Source: Sphingobacteriales bacterium | Lineage (GTDB): Bacteria; Bacteroidota; Bacteroidia; Chitinophagales; Chitinophagaceae | Length of the DNA stretch: 64,000 nt | Assembly: GCA_012270485.1 (NCBI GenBank) | Contig: JAAXIF010000098.1 | Location: 142,909-206,908 of the forward strand | Direction of reading: 5' to 3' | Shown here: positions 26,052-34,736 of the stretch, one piece after another | How the letters are laid out: each line of letters starts with the position of its first letter | Position numbering within the stretch: the stretch's first letter is position 1 | Made by a program: the position numbers and the translations under genes | Notes under the pieces: model-generated | The model's input: the letters and a program-made list of their open reading frames with translations, nothing else | The model's database searches: none | What the model was told of the DNA's origin: nothing

Positions 26052-27785
26052 ATGAAGTCTGCTCTGCAATCTGTTTTAGCCGTAATTGTTATTGCGGTAG
26101 TATTTACTTCCTGCTCAGGTGGTGGCCCGAAAGAGGCTCGCTTTATTCCTAAATCATCCAGTGCTGTGATCGTTTTAGATCCGGGAGCGATGCAAGACAA
26201 GCTCACTAAAGGAGGTATCAGCATCGATACATTACTGAGTCGTGTATTTAAGAACGATTCTATTGATGCAAAGGACAAAGAAAAATTGAATGAGTTTAGA
26301 ACCAATGCAGGTGTGAATTGGCAGAGTCAGTTCTTCTTCTTCCTATCACAAAAAGGCAATCCATCTACACCTGAAGGTGGTACTACGGTTATGAACCTGA
26401 TGGGCGGATTAACAGATGCTGCCAAATTTGAAGCATGGCTGAAAAAACAAGATGATTTCAGCAAAAAAACGGTTGTAAAGGAAAAAGACTATACATATTT
26501 AGTAGCAGAAGACAATACCATCGTTTCATGGAGCGATAAAAATGTAATCGTAACCATTTACAATTTTAGCCAGCAACCTACCTATGATACAGTAACCATG
26601 CAATTCAAGATTCCTGAAAAGAAGAATGTTGAAGCTGAAATGAAAGAGCAGGTAAAGACTTACTATACACAGGCGAAAGATGCATCGATGGCTAGCGTGA
26701 AAGAATTTACCGGCATGTTTAAAGAGAAAGCAGATGGTTATGCATTCACATCTTCAAACAGTTCATTGTCTGCCCTCAGCATGTTACCTGTTTCTTTACC
26801 GAAAGTAGAGGAGCTACTGAAAGACAACTATTCCGCTTCAACGCTGAGCTTTGAGGACGGTAGAATTGTGGCTAAATCTAACACTTTCACCAACCCATTG
26901 GTAAGTAATATTTTAAAGGAATATGCAGGACCTACGGTTAATTTATCGATGATCGAGAGATACCCATCTGATAAAATCAATGGTATTGTGTTGGCATCTT
27001 TTAATCCGGAGATCTTTGGCGGCTTCTTGAAGCAACTCGAAGTAGAAGGATTGGTAAATGGCATGATGGAAAAAACAGGTTTCTCCGTTCAAGACTTGTA
27101 TAAATCATTAAAAGGAGAGATTGCAGTAGTGGTATCTGATCTGGGTTCTTCTCAGCCTGAACCTCAGGAAAGAAAAGATGAAAAAGAAATGACCATGAAA
27201 AAACCAATGGGTAAAATGATACTGAATGCACCTGTTGGCGACAAAGCCAGTTTTACCAAGCTCATGGATAAAGCCACCGAATTGGGCTATTTCACGAAAA
27301 ATGGCAGCACTTATAAAAGTGGTGAGTTGATGAAAGTATTGGGTATTTATATGCAGGCTGATGATAAAAATTTGGTTATCGCTAGTGATTCATTAACGTA
27401 TACACAGTATATGTCTGGCAATAATAAAGCTGTCATCAATACCGAAACACTGAACAGATTCAAAGGAAAATCAACCGTTTTCTATTTCGATATCGCCAAT
27501 ACGATTGGTGGATTTTATGGTAATGGCGGAGATTATAACCAATCTATGAAAACTGCCAAAGAAACTTTCAAAGACATTATCGGCACTTCAGATAATTTCG
27601 ATGGCAAGAGTATTAAAGGCACATTTGAAATTCGCATGCAGAACGAAAAACAAAACAGTCTGGTTACCCTTACCAGTCTGATCACAGATATCGCAGTAGA
27701 CATGAGAGTAGCAGCACGCAGACAAAAAGAAATGGAGGAGAAAATGTTCCCCGGGGGTTTCCCAGCGATCATCCGCACGAACTAA
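26052..27785 (+). CDS. DUF4836-like lipoprotein
   Basis: 577 residues. The signal sequence ends in FTSC, giving lipidated Cys21, followed by a Gly-rich linker. The opening ARFIPKSSSAVIVLDPGAM fits DUF4836-type proteins (an Ile-Pro-Lys motif followed by a strand about 'values at zero'), which are envelope lipoproteins of unknown function in Bacteroidota. Two similar alpha/beta halves appear to repeat: residues of about 30-300 and 300-540. The C-terminus ends in a basic amphipathic helix (RVAARRQKEMEEKMF). It stands alone between a promoter-like box and a strong terminator. Confidence 0.72.
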   Translation: MKSALQSVLAVIVIAVVFTSCSGGGPKEARFIPKSSSAVIVLDPGAMQDKLTKGGISIDTLLSRVFKNDSIDAKDKEKLNEFRTNAGVNWQSQFFFFLSQKGNPSTPEGGTTVMNLMGGLTDAAKFEAWLKKQDDFSKKTVVKEKDYTYLVAEDNTIVSWSDKNVIVTIYNFSQQPTYDTVTMQFKIPEKKNVEAEMKEQVKTYYTQAKDASMASVKEFTGMFKEKADGYAFTSSNSSLSALSMLPVSLPKVEELLKDNYSASTLSFEDGRIVAKSNTFTNPLVSNILKEYAGPTVNLSMIERYPSDKINGIVLASFNPEIFGGFLKQLEVEGLVNGMMEKTGFSVQDLYKSLKGEIAVVVSDLGSSQPEPQERKDEKEMTMKKPMGKMILNAPVGDKASFTKLMDKATELGYFTKNGSTYKSGELMKVLGIYMQADDKNLVIASDSLTYTQYMSGNNKAVINTETLNRFKGKSTVFYFDIANTIGGFYGNGGDYNQSMKTAKETFKDIIGTSDNFDGKSIKGTFEIRMQNEKQNSLVTLTSLITDIAVDMRVAARRQKEMEEKMFPGGFPAIIRTN

Positions 27786-27798
27786 TTGAAATTGTTGC

Positions 27799-27840
27799 GT
27801 CAAATAAAAAGTCCTGTTGTAGCAGGACTTTTTATTTGAC
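27799..27840. terminator. Long perfect hairpin terminator
   Basis: Two 18-nt arms (27799-27816, 27823-27840) pair perfectly around a 6-nt loop, and both sides carry A/T runs, so it can end transcription in either direction. It begins 14 nt after the DUF4836 stop. Confidence 0.9.
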
Positions 27841-27864
27841 CCTATAGAATGATAACTTAGCGTC

Positions 27865-28512
27865 ATGATCCTATCACTACATAATGTTGTACCTACCCCT
27901 CTGAAAGACAAAGTGCTGCAGCAAGGTTCTGATGTATGGAATCGTGAGGTTCGTTTTTCTGCTGGGCAATGCACAAAAATCAAAGCTCCCAGTGGTACCG
28001 GAAAAACTACATTGATCCATTCTTTATACAAATTGCGCGAAGATTATAGTGGTATAATAGAATGGGATGGCATGAGCTTACAACAATTACCTGCTGAACA
28101 ATTGGCGCAATACAGACAAGAAAAAATCAGTATTATTTTCCAGGATCTGCGTTTATTTCCCAACCTAAGTTCCTTTGAAAACATAGAACTGAAAAGGGTT
28201 TTACAAAAACCATATTACGATCAGGAAAAAATTTTTAGCATGGCAACGGAATTAGGTGTTCAACATATTCTACACCAAAAAGCCGGTATTTGCAGCTATG
28301 GAGAACAGCAAAGAGTTGCTATTATCAGAGCCCTGATTCATCCATTTTCCATGTTGGTGATGGATGAGCCCTTTAGTCATTTAGATCAGGCAAATACAGC
28401 AAAAGCTGCTGCGCTGATCATGAGAGAATGTAAAGACAGAAATGCAGGTTTTATCATTACTGATCTTGATGATGATCATCATTTTGCATACGATCAAATA
28501 TTGAATTTATAA
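27865..28512 (+). CDS. ABC transporter ATP-binding protein, LolD-like
   Basis: 215 residues, one nucleotide-binding domain. Walker A is PSGTGKTT (42-49), the Q-loop is IIFQDLRLF, and Walker B is MLVMDEPFSHLD with its D-loop. The signature motif reads CSYGEQQRV in place of the usual LSGGQQQRV: the last Gly-Glu/Gln-Gln part is kept but the first glycine is replaced by tyrosine. The switch histidine after Walker B is not obvious (TDLDDDHHF). The length and partner (FtsX-like permease, 10 nt downstream) fit the LolD/MacB class, which moves lipoproteins or peptides or works in cell-wall control. The substrate is unknown. Confidence 0.88.
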   Translation: MILSLHNVVPTPLKDKVLQQGSDVWNREVRFSAGQCTKIKAPSGTGKTTLIHSLYKLREDYSGIIEWDGMSLQQLPAEQLAQYRQEKISIIFQDLRLFPNLSSFENIELKRVLQKPYYDQEKIFSMATELGVQHILHQKAGICSYGEQQRVAIIRALIHPFSMLVMDEPFSHLDQANTAKAAALIMRECKDRNAGFIITDLDDDHHFAYDQILNL

Positions 28513-28522
28513 GTAGACAACC

Positions 28523-29710
28523 ATGAATGATCTGAATATCCTTCTAAAAAAATTAATCAAAACAGCTACGGGCAGAGCTAGGTATGCTATGGCCATCATG
28601 GGGTTATCTGTTGCCTTGTTATTGATACTGGCAGCGGTACAGATACAGGTGAACTACAATGAACTTTTACAAGGAAAACAGAACAAAGACAGTATAGCCA
28701 ATTTTTTAGTTGTCAATAAAATACTGACCGATCAGAATATAGGAAAAGCGGTACTCACACAAGAAGAAATTGATGATATCAAAGCACAGCCATTTACAGA
28801 AGCAGTAGGTGTTTTGGCAACCAGTCGCTTCAAAGCTTCTATTCAAAGCAGCAGTGATGTTTTTCCATTTTATACAGACATTGCTTTTGAAAGTGTTCCC
28901 GATGCGTTTTTAGATGTAAACACAAAAGAATGGAATTGGAATGAAAACAGTGCTTATGTACCCATCATTGTGCCGGGTATGTTTCTAGACATTTATAATT
29001 TTCAATTCTCATTATCACAAGGCTTACCACAATTAACACGGGAAATAGTGAAAATGATTTTTTTCAATGTAAATGTGTATGCTGTTGATGGTACAACACG
29101 TGTATTCAGAGGCAAAGTAGTAGGTTTCAGCGACAGGGTATCCTCTTTATTAATTCCACAATCATTCATGGATCATGCCAATGCATTGTATGGAAAAAAT
29201 ACAGGTAGTGCTCCATCCAGAATCATCATTAGAACCAAGGATCCCGGACATCCGGATTTGATCAGCTATTTGAAGAAAAAACAATTGACAACAGATCAAG
29301 ATAAAACCAGGTTTAGTAAGTACAGACAAATTGTAGAAATAGTGGTGAATATTACCGGTGTAACAGGATTGCTCATGTTTTTATTTGCGATGTTGATCTT
29401 CTCCTTGTTCATACAACTCACCATCAGCTCTTGCAGAGAAGAAATAAAACTATTGATTAGTTTAGGTGCTTCGCCATCACAATTGCGCTCATTTCTAGCA
29501 CGTCAATTTTTCCCATCCAATATTTGGATTGTGCTGTGTTCGTTATGTGTTATATCTGTTGCACAGTATGCATTGGCCCTATTTTTACAACAACAATCTG
29601 CTTACATTTCCCCGTTCATATCTTCTATCACAATAAGCATTTCTGTTTTAGTATTATTAATCATTTATATACTTAATCGAAAGAGTATTCATACTAATAT
29701 TTCAAAATAA
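28523..29710 (+). CDS. FtsX-like ABC transporter permease
   Basis: 395 residues. One membrane helix near the N-terminus (AMAIMGLSVALLLILAAVQI) is followed by a large extracytoplasmic domain (about 45-270) and three C-terminal helices (VVNITGVTGLLMFLFAMLIF, NIWIVLCSLCVISVAQYAL, ITISISVLVLLIIYIL). This 1+3 pattern is that of FtsX/MacB/LolCE permeases. The cytoplasmic loop ISSCREEIKLLISLGASPSQ contains the helix that usually contacts the ATPase. It works with the ATPase coded 10 nt upstream. The following 238 bp (29711-29948) are AT-rich without a gene. Confidence 0.85.
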   Translation: MNDLNILLKKLIKTATGRARYAMAIMGLSVALLLILAAVQIQVNYNELLQGKQNKDSIANFLVVNKILTDQNIGKAVLTQEEIDDIKAQPFTEAVGVLATSRFKASIQSSSDVFPFYTDIAFESVPDAFLDVNTKEWNWNENSAYVPIIVPGMFLDIYNFQFSLSQGLPQLTREIVKMIFFNVNVYAVDGTTRVFRGKVVGFSDRVSSLLIPQSFMDHANALYGKNTGSAPSRIIIRTKDPGHPDLISYLKKKQLTTDQDKTRFSKYRQIVEIVVNITGVTGLLMFLFAMLIFSLFIQLTISSCREEIKLLISLGASPSQLRSFLARQFFPSNIWIVLCSLCVISVAQYALALFLQQQSAYISPFISSITISISVLVLLIIYILNRKSIHTNISK

Positions 29711-29948
29711 TGATTATATAAATTGTTTATCAACATATTTATAAATAAATATTTTATATATTCGTTTTAAAAACGGTTTAAAAATTCAGTGAAAACACCT
29801 GCCTATATTCCGTGAATAAATAGTGCATTCATAAGAAAAAAAACAGAACTTTGTATCTGATGGGAAAAAAAACTGGATAAGTCTCATCTTAACAACTTGT
29901 AGCACCCATTTCGTTAAACCTTGGTCAAAACCTATTAAAAATAGACAG

Positions 29949-30407
29949 ATGAAAAAGTTTCAAATTTTAGGCACAGTTTTACTACTGTCAGTAGTTACCA
30001 TCCTTCTGGTAGCCTGCCAGAAAGAACAGGATGGTGTTGCAAACGAAGTTAACAGCACAAGAAATAACGAATCCATTGCTGCTGTGGAAGTCAATGCGTC
30101 TGACATTCCAGGTATCATTGACAGAAATGAAGCTGCTAAACTTGCTGCTAATTATGCAAATGCAAATATTAACACATCTACCTCTGTTAGATTTGATATA
30201 AAAGACATCCAAAACTTTTTAAGCGTTTTGAGAAAAGAGGGGTCTAAAAGTTTTACTGTGAATTTCGGAATCTACAAAGGAGGTAGCCACGACGGAAGAC
30301 TTACTGTCTTTTTCTCAGGTGACAAGAAAACCAGTAGTGGAAATGTTCGAGGTAATTTTGAAGATGGATCAGAAAAATACTTAAACCATGGTGGTTTAGT
30401 TCCTTAA
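29949..30407 (+). CDS. Small lipoprotein of unknown function
   Basis: 152 residues. The signal peptide ends in LVAC, so Cys23 should be lipidated. The mature part has a short Asn/Glu-rich linker, a helix (NEAAKLAANYANANI) and a C-terminal strand-rich region with several glycines. I recognise no family. It is preceded by a long AT-rich region and closed by a perfect hairpin, so it appears monocistronic. It lies 84 bp upstream of the seven-helix protein and sensor kinase, but the terminator in between argues against one transcript. Confidence 0.7.
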   Translation: MKKFQILGTVLLLSVVTILLVACQKEQDGVANEVNSTRNNESIAAVEVNASDIPGIIDRNEAAKLAANYANANINTSTSVRFDIKDIQNFLSVLRKEGSKSFTVNFGIYKGGSHDGRLTVFFSGDKKTSSGNVRGNFEDGSEKYLNHGGLVP

Positions 30408-30445
30408 TAGAATAATTACTTAAAATAGTTGATTCAAAAATTAGA

Positions 30446-30474
30446 TAAACCCCTTCCATGTTGGAAGGGGTTTA
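30446..30474 (+). terminator. Hairpin terminator after the small lipoprotein gene
   Basis: Perfect 13-nt arms (30446-30458 and 30462-30474) with a 3-nt loop; the GC-rich stem sits on flanking A/T runs. The next gene begins 17 nt later, so that gene's transcription start must lie inside or before this hairpin. Confidence 0.85.
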
Positions 30475-30491
30475 TTCCTTAATTTAAGTGC

Positions 30492-31190
30492 ATGTCCGAA
30501 CATTTCAGACAATATCTACACCTATATCTAGAAGTCCTTAGTCTACTGATTAGTTTACTCTTTTTAAAGGATCTGAAAAGAAATAAAGCGTTTATATATT
30601 TTGTACCATTTCTGATAATAACTGTTGCAGTTGAATGTATTGCTAAACTATTGACAAATACTGAAAACCCAAATGAATATCGATCAGTCAGATATATGAT
30701 TTTTAATGTTTTTACGACTTGCGAATTCATTTTTTATTCTATCCTATTTTTGATTTACCTCTCCAACAAAACACTTAGAAAAATAATTACCATATTAATT
30801 CCTGTTTATATCATTTCAGTGGCAATCAATATTGGCTATATTCAGGGTACTGACAAGTTTCATCGTTATACATTTTTGTTAGGTGCCTTTCTAATGGTTG
30901 TATACAGTTGCTTCTTTTTATATGAATCCATTTTACCTGATTCAATCAATATCAAATTATCAGAGCACCCTTTCTTTTGGGTAGCAATTGGTTTGCTAAT
31001 TTTTTATTTAGGTTCTGTTATTATTAATGCACTTTTTGAATATCTTACAAGCGCAGCCTTAGGGAAGCAGGGAACTGAGATATATTCTTACATTAATAAT
31101 GGTTTGAACGTAGTATTGTACGGATCATTTATTATTTCATTTATTCTATGCCGAAAGAACAGGAAGACATCCTCATCACCATCGTTATAG
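30492..31190 (+). CDS. Seven-helix membrane protein, putative sensor partner of the histidine kinase
   Basis: 232 residues with seven hydrophobic segments at roughly 11-25, 33-54, 68-90, 97-116, 125-147, 159-184 and 202-220, and only short loops. The sixth segment region reads PFFWVAIGLLIFYLGSV. No known domain is recognised, but small seven-helix proteins of this look often precede histidine kinase/LuxR-regulator pairs in Chitinophagaceae-like genomes (from memory, not checked). The 3' end overlaps the kinase gene by 43 bp in another frame, so the two are translationally linked. The kinase has only one membrane helix and no sensor domain. I therefore infer that this protein supplies the sensing part. 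Confidence 0.75.
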   Translation: MSEHFRQYLHLYLEVLSLLISLLFLKDLKRNKAFIYFVPFLIITVAVECIAKLLTNTENPNEYRSVRYMIFNVFTTCEFIFYSILFLIYLSNKTLRKIITILIPVYIISVAINIGYIQGTDKFHRYTFLLGAFLMVVYSCFFLYESILPDSINIKLSEHPFFWVAIGLLIFYLGSVIINALFEYLTSAALGKQGTEIYSYINNGLNVVLYGSFIISFILCRKNRKTSSSPSL

Positions 31191-31927
31191 CATCGGTATT
31201 TCTGGTTTTAATCGGATTTTTCTTGTTGCTGATCGTATTTGTTTTTTTACGCAGACAAAGAAAATTTCAACTGGAAAGGGATGAGATGAAAAACAAATTT
31301 GAACAGACCATTCTGAAATCACAACTAGAGATCCAGGAACAAACTTTTAGCCATATCAGTAGAGAAATCCACGATAATATTGGACAAGTATTAAGTCTGG
31401 TCAGACTGAACTTAAGTACCTTTACGAATATTGAAGAGCACGAGAAACTGGAACATACCGATGAATTGTTAGGGAAGGCAATCAAAGATTTACGCGATCT
31501 GAGTCATAGTTTACAAACGAATAGGATACAGGATATAGGAATTGTTGAGTCTATCAGACAACTCTTGAATAACTTACAGAAGAGTGGTCGATATAAAACA
31601 GATCTTTCAGTAGCAGAGAATTTTACGGGTATTGATAAGAATACGGACCTCATCATGTTTAGAATGGTTCAGGAAATTATCAATAATATCATGAAACATG
31701 CCAAGGCTGACCAGATATCTGTAAAAATCGAGGGCAACGAAAATGAAGTTCAGCTGATCATAAAAGATAATGGGATTGGATTTGACATGGAAAAATTTAA
31801 AACTGCCGGACCAGGTATCGGTTTACAGAACATATTTAACAGGGCAAAAATGATTCATGCCACTGTTGATATAAAAAGTGAGCCGGGAAACGGAACAGCC
31901 ATTATATTGCAGGCGAAATCGAAATAA
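31148..31927 (+). CDS. Sensor histidine kinase, NarL/DesK-type (HisKA_3 and HATPase)
   Basis: 259 residues. One membrane helix (about 8-34), a short coiled region, then the HisKA_3 dimerisation helix with HISREIHDNIGQVLSLVRL, in which His75 (motif HDN) is the predicted phospho-acceptor. The HATPase domain has an N-box-like MVQEIINNIMKHAKA and the G1 box DNGIGFD. It autophosphorylates and passes phosphate to the LuxR-type regulator coded 7 nt downstream. There is no extracellular or PAS domain, so the signal must reach it through a partner, probably the overlapping seven-helix protein. Confidence 0.93.
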   Translation: MPKEQEDILITIVIASVFLVLIGFFLLLIVFVFLRRQRKFQLERDEMKNKFEQTILKSQLEIQEQTFSHISREIHDNIGQVLSLVRLNLSTFTNIEEHEKLEHTDELLGKAIKDLRDLSHSLQTNRIQDIGIVESIRQLLNNLQKSGRYKTDLSVAENFTGIDKNTDLIMFRMVQEIINNIMKHAKADQISVKIEGNENEVQLIIKDNGIGFDMEKFKTAGPGIGLQNIFNRAKMIHATVDIKSEPGNGTAIILQAKSK

Positions 31928-31934
31928 CCTTAGT

Positions 31935-32585
31935 ATGACCTTTGTAGCACTTGTGGACGATCATGAATTACTTCGTAGCGGTCTCGCTTCAATGATCAAT
32001 TCATTTGAAGGCTTCAAAGTAATTATGGAAGCCGGTAACGGTAAGGAATTCATAGAGGCGTTGAAAAACAATAAGCCACCGGCCATTGTTTTACTGGATA
32101 TCAATATGCCATTAATGGATGGCTTTGAAACCGCTGAATGGATCAAAGCCAATATGCCAGAAACCAGGGTATTGGTATTAAGTATGTTGGAAAATGATAT
32201 TGCCATTATTCGTATGCTGAAAAATGGTGCCCGTGGCTATTTACTCAAAGACAGTAAACCCAAAGTCTTTAAACAAGCCCTCGAAAACATACGCGATACA
32301 GGTTATTTCATCAATGAATTAGTGAGTGATAAACTCATGCACTATATCAGCAATGAAGACTCCTTCCTCGGTGATGGATCTCCACTCAGCAGCCTAACAG
32401 AAAATGAAACCATTTTCTTACAATGGATCTGCTCCGATAAAACCTATAAAGAGATTGCTGAAGAAATGCATATCAGTCCACGTACCGTTGATACCTATCG
32501 CGATAATCTCTTTAAGAAATTAGACATCAAAACACGGGTTGGACTAGCCATTTTTGCTATCAAGCATGGTATTGTAAGCGTATAA
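31935..32585 (+). CDS. LuxR/NarL-family response regulator
   Basis: 216 residues from the ATG at 31935. The receiver domain has the acidic pair in ALVDDHELL, phosphorylated Asp55 in IVLLDINMPLMDG, and the conserved lysine in YLLKDSKPK. The C-terminal LuxR-type HTH is recognised by LTENETIFLQWICSDKTYKE and ISPRTVDTYRDNLFKKLDIK. It should be phosphorylated by the neighbouring kinase and bind DNA as a dimer. The ORF extends to 31878 within the kinase gene but the domain begins at 31935. Its stop is 3 nt from the stop of the convergent peptide exporter gene. Confidence 0.95.
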   Translation: MTFVALVDDHELLRSGLASMINSFEGFKVIMEAGNGKEFIEALKNNKPPAIVLLDINMPLMDGFETAEWIKANMPETRVLVLSMLENDIAIIRMLKNGARGYLLKDSKPKVFKQALENIRDTGYFINELVSDKLMHYISNEDSFLGDGSPLSSLTENETIFLQWICSDKTYKEIAEEMHISPRTVDTYRDNLFKKLDIKTRVGLAIFAIKHGIVSV

Positions 32586-32588
32586 GCG

Positions 32589-34736
32589 TTAACGCTGATT
32601 CCACATTGTAGCATACAGGCTTTTCTTTTGTATCAGGTATTGATGTGAACCCCTCTCTATTAGTTTACCCTCTTGTAATACCAATATTTCGTCACAGAAC
32701 CTAAGTGTTGTTAACCTATGTGCTACAAGAATGATTGTTATACCCTTTCGACGATGGTATTGCAAACATTCCTGCACTACCGATTCACTGATGGTATCTA
32801 ATGAAGCCGTGGCTTCATCTAATAATAATATAGATGGTTGACGGTACAACGCACGCACAATACCAATTTTCTGTTTTTGTCCGCCAGATAAGTTTGTTCC
32901 CTGCTCTTGTAATACGGTATGATACCCATCCGGTAAGCTGCGAATGAAATGATCTAATCCTACTTGCTGACAAAGTTTTATTACGCTATCCATATCAACA
33001 GCTGTATTCAAACAGATATTTTCAAGAATAGTACCTGAGAGTATATCCGTCTCTTGTGGGACTATGGCGATTTTCTGTCTTAATTCGTTAAGACTTACAT
33101 CATTGATATCCGTGTCACCAATGCGTATTTGTCCACTTTGTAATGGATATAAACGTAATAATAAATGTAACAAAGTAGATTTTCCTGACCCACTTTCACC
33201 AGCTATCCCAATACAAGCAGCCGAGTTGATCTGAAAAGACAAATCAGTAAAGACTATTTGCCTGCTACCATATCTAAAACTGACTTTATCAAATACAATG
33301 GCACCTGCTGTAAAAGAGCATTGATAACGACCGATCAGAGTAGCTTTTTCAGTTTCTAATTCCATGATCTCAAAAAGACGATCTGATGCTATCATGGCTT
33401 CCTGAAAGCTTTTGGTACTTCCTATTAATACCAAAACAGGACCGGTAAAATACCCGATAATACTATAAAAAGACAGCAAAGTACCGGGTGTAAGTGTTCG
33501 CTCAATCACTAATATTGAGCCTATCCACAAAATGAAGAGAGTAAAAAGTTTTGTCGAAAATTCTGCTATAGAGGAAACTGCAATATTCCTGGTACCGGTA
33601 GCATACAGGGTACGCAATAAACCGACAAGCTGCATCTCATTTTTTTCCATCATTACATATTCCAGTCCAAAACGTTTGATAGTAGCTGATGCTTGTAAAG
33701 TACCTACTAGTTCTGTTTCCATGGCAGCACTTCTTTCCATCAATTTTCTTTGCCAATACTTGTTGATTTTATTGCTCAGAAAATAGAGTGCCAAATAAAG
33801 CGGTAATAATACGAGCATCCATAAAGCCAACTTACTGCTATAAAAAAACATCAATAAAAAAGAACAGAGCAGGATCAAACTATTCACTACTACCTGCATG
33901 ATTGTATCACTGATAAAATTCCTGATCATAACAGCATCATTAATTCGACTCAATACTTCACCCGTTCGCATAGTATCAAAGAAAACCTGTGGGAGTTGTA
34001 AGAGGTGACGCAGATAATGGGTAATGAGTGCTGCATCCATTCTTTGCCCCACCTGCAATCCAAGTACCGCCTTAAACGTACCTGTATATTGTTGAACACA
34101 CAACAATAAAATCATCATCATACTGATCAGATTCAAAAATCCCAGATCTCCATCCACAAATATGGTATCCACTAGTTTCTGAATATAGATACTGACTGAA
34201 AGACCCAAAATAGTATATACCAAGGCCCCCATAAACCCTTGTAACAATAAGGATCGATTGGAGTATAGTAAATGAAATAGCCTTTGTCTTGTACTGATGA
34301 TGGCCGTAGAACCGGATACTGTTATTGAAGGTTCCAGTAAAAGAAGTACACCGGTCCAAATTTTGGCAAAAGCATCCGGATTTGTCTTCACTAGTGTACC
34401 CGTTCCCGGATCCATATACACGAGCTGATGTTTGTTGATTCGATAGAGTACTACAAAATGTTGCAACCCATTTTCCAATAATACATGTGCAATAGAAGGA
34501 AGTGGAATCTGACGAATCACTTCAGAATTTGCACGTACCGCCTTTGCTTGAAAACCCATTTTCTGCGCAGCCTCTACCATACCTAACATACTGGTACCTC
34601 GTTTATCTGTTCCGGCAATTTGTCTGATTTTACTAACCGAAAAACGATACCCATAACTACCGGCAATGGATACCAAACAGGCGGCTCCACAATCGGTAAC
34701 ATCTCGTTGCTTCACACAAACCATCTTCCTCTTCAT
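32589..34736 (-). CDS. C39-peptidase-containing ABC exporter for double-glycine-leader peptides
   Basis: 715 residues, three parts in the usual order. (1) A C39 cysteine peptidase: QRDVTDCGAACL with catalytic Cys16, His93 in LQHFVVLY and Asp109 in YMDPGTG; it cuts leaders after Gly-Gly. (2) A six-helix membrane domain, about 160-440. (3) An ATPase with Walker A GESGSGKST, signature LSGGQKQKIG and Walker B ILLLDEAT. This is the PCAT/bacteriocin-exporter type, which processes and exports small peptides. Two candidate substrates with double-glycine leaders are coded upstream at 36443 and 36667. Its start overlaps the stop of the HlyD gene by four bases (ATGA). Confidence 0.95.
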   Translation of the reverse strand: MKRKMVCVKQRDVTDCGAACLVSIAGSYGYRFSVSKIRQIAGTDKRGTSMLGMVEAAQKMGFQAKAVRANSEVIRQIPLPSIAHVLLENGLQHFVVLYRINKHQLVYMDPGTGTLVKTNPDAFAKIWTGVLLLLEPSITVSGSTAIISTRQRLFHLLYSNRSLLLQGFMGALVYTILGLSVSIYIQKLVDTIFVDGDLGFLNLISMMMILLLCVQQYTGTFKAVLGLQVGQRMDAALITHYLRHLLQLPQVFFDTMRTGEVLSRINDAVMIRNFISDTIMQVVVNSLILLCSFLLMFFYSSKLALWMLVLLPLYLALYFLSNKINKYWQRKLMERSAAMETELVGTLQASATIKRFGLEYVMMEKNEMQLVGLLRTLYATGTRNIAVSSIAEFSTKLFTLFILWIGSILVIERTLTPGTLLSFYSIIGYFTGPVLVLIGSTKSFQEAMIASDRLFEIMELETEKATLIGRYQCSFTAGAIVFDKVSFRYGSRQIVFTDLSFQINSAACIGIAGESGSGKSTLLHLLLRLYPLQSGQIRIGDTDINDVSLNELRQKIAIVPQETDILSGTILENICLNTAVDMDSVIKLCQQVGLDHFIRSLPDGYHTVLQEQGTNLSGGQKQKIGIVRALYRQPSILLLDEATASLDTISESVVQECLQYHRRKGITIILVAHRLTTLRFCDEILVLQEGKLIERGSHQYLIQKKSLYATMWNQR

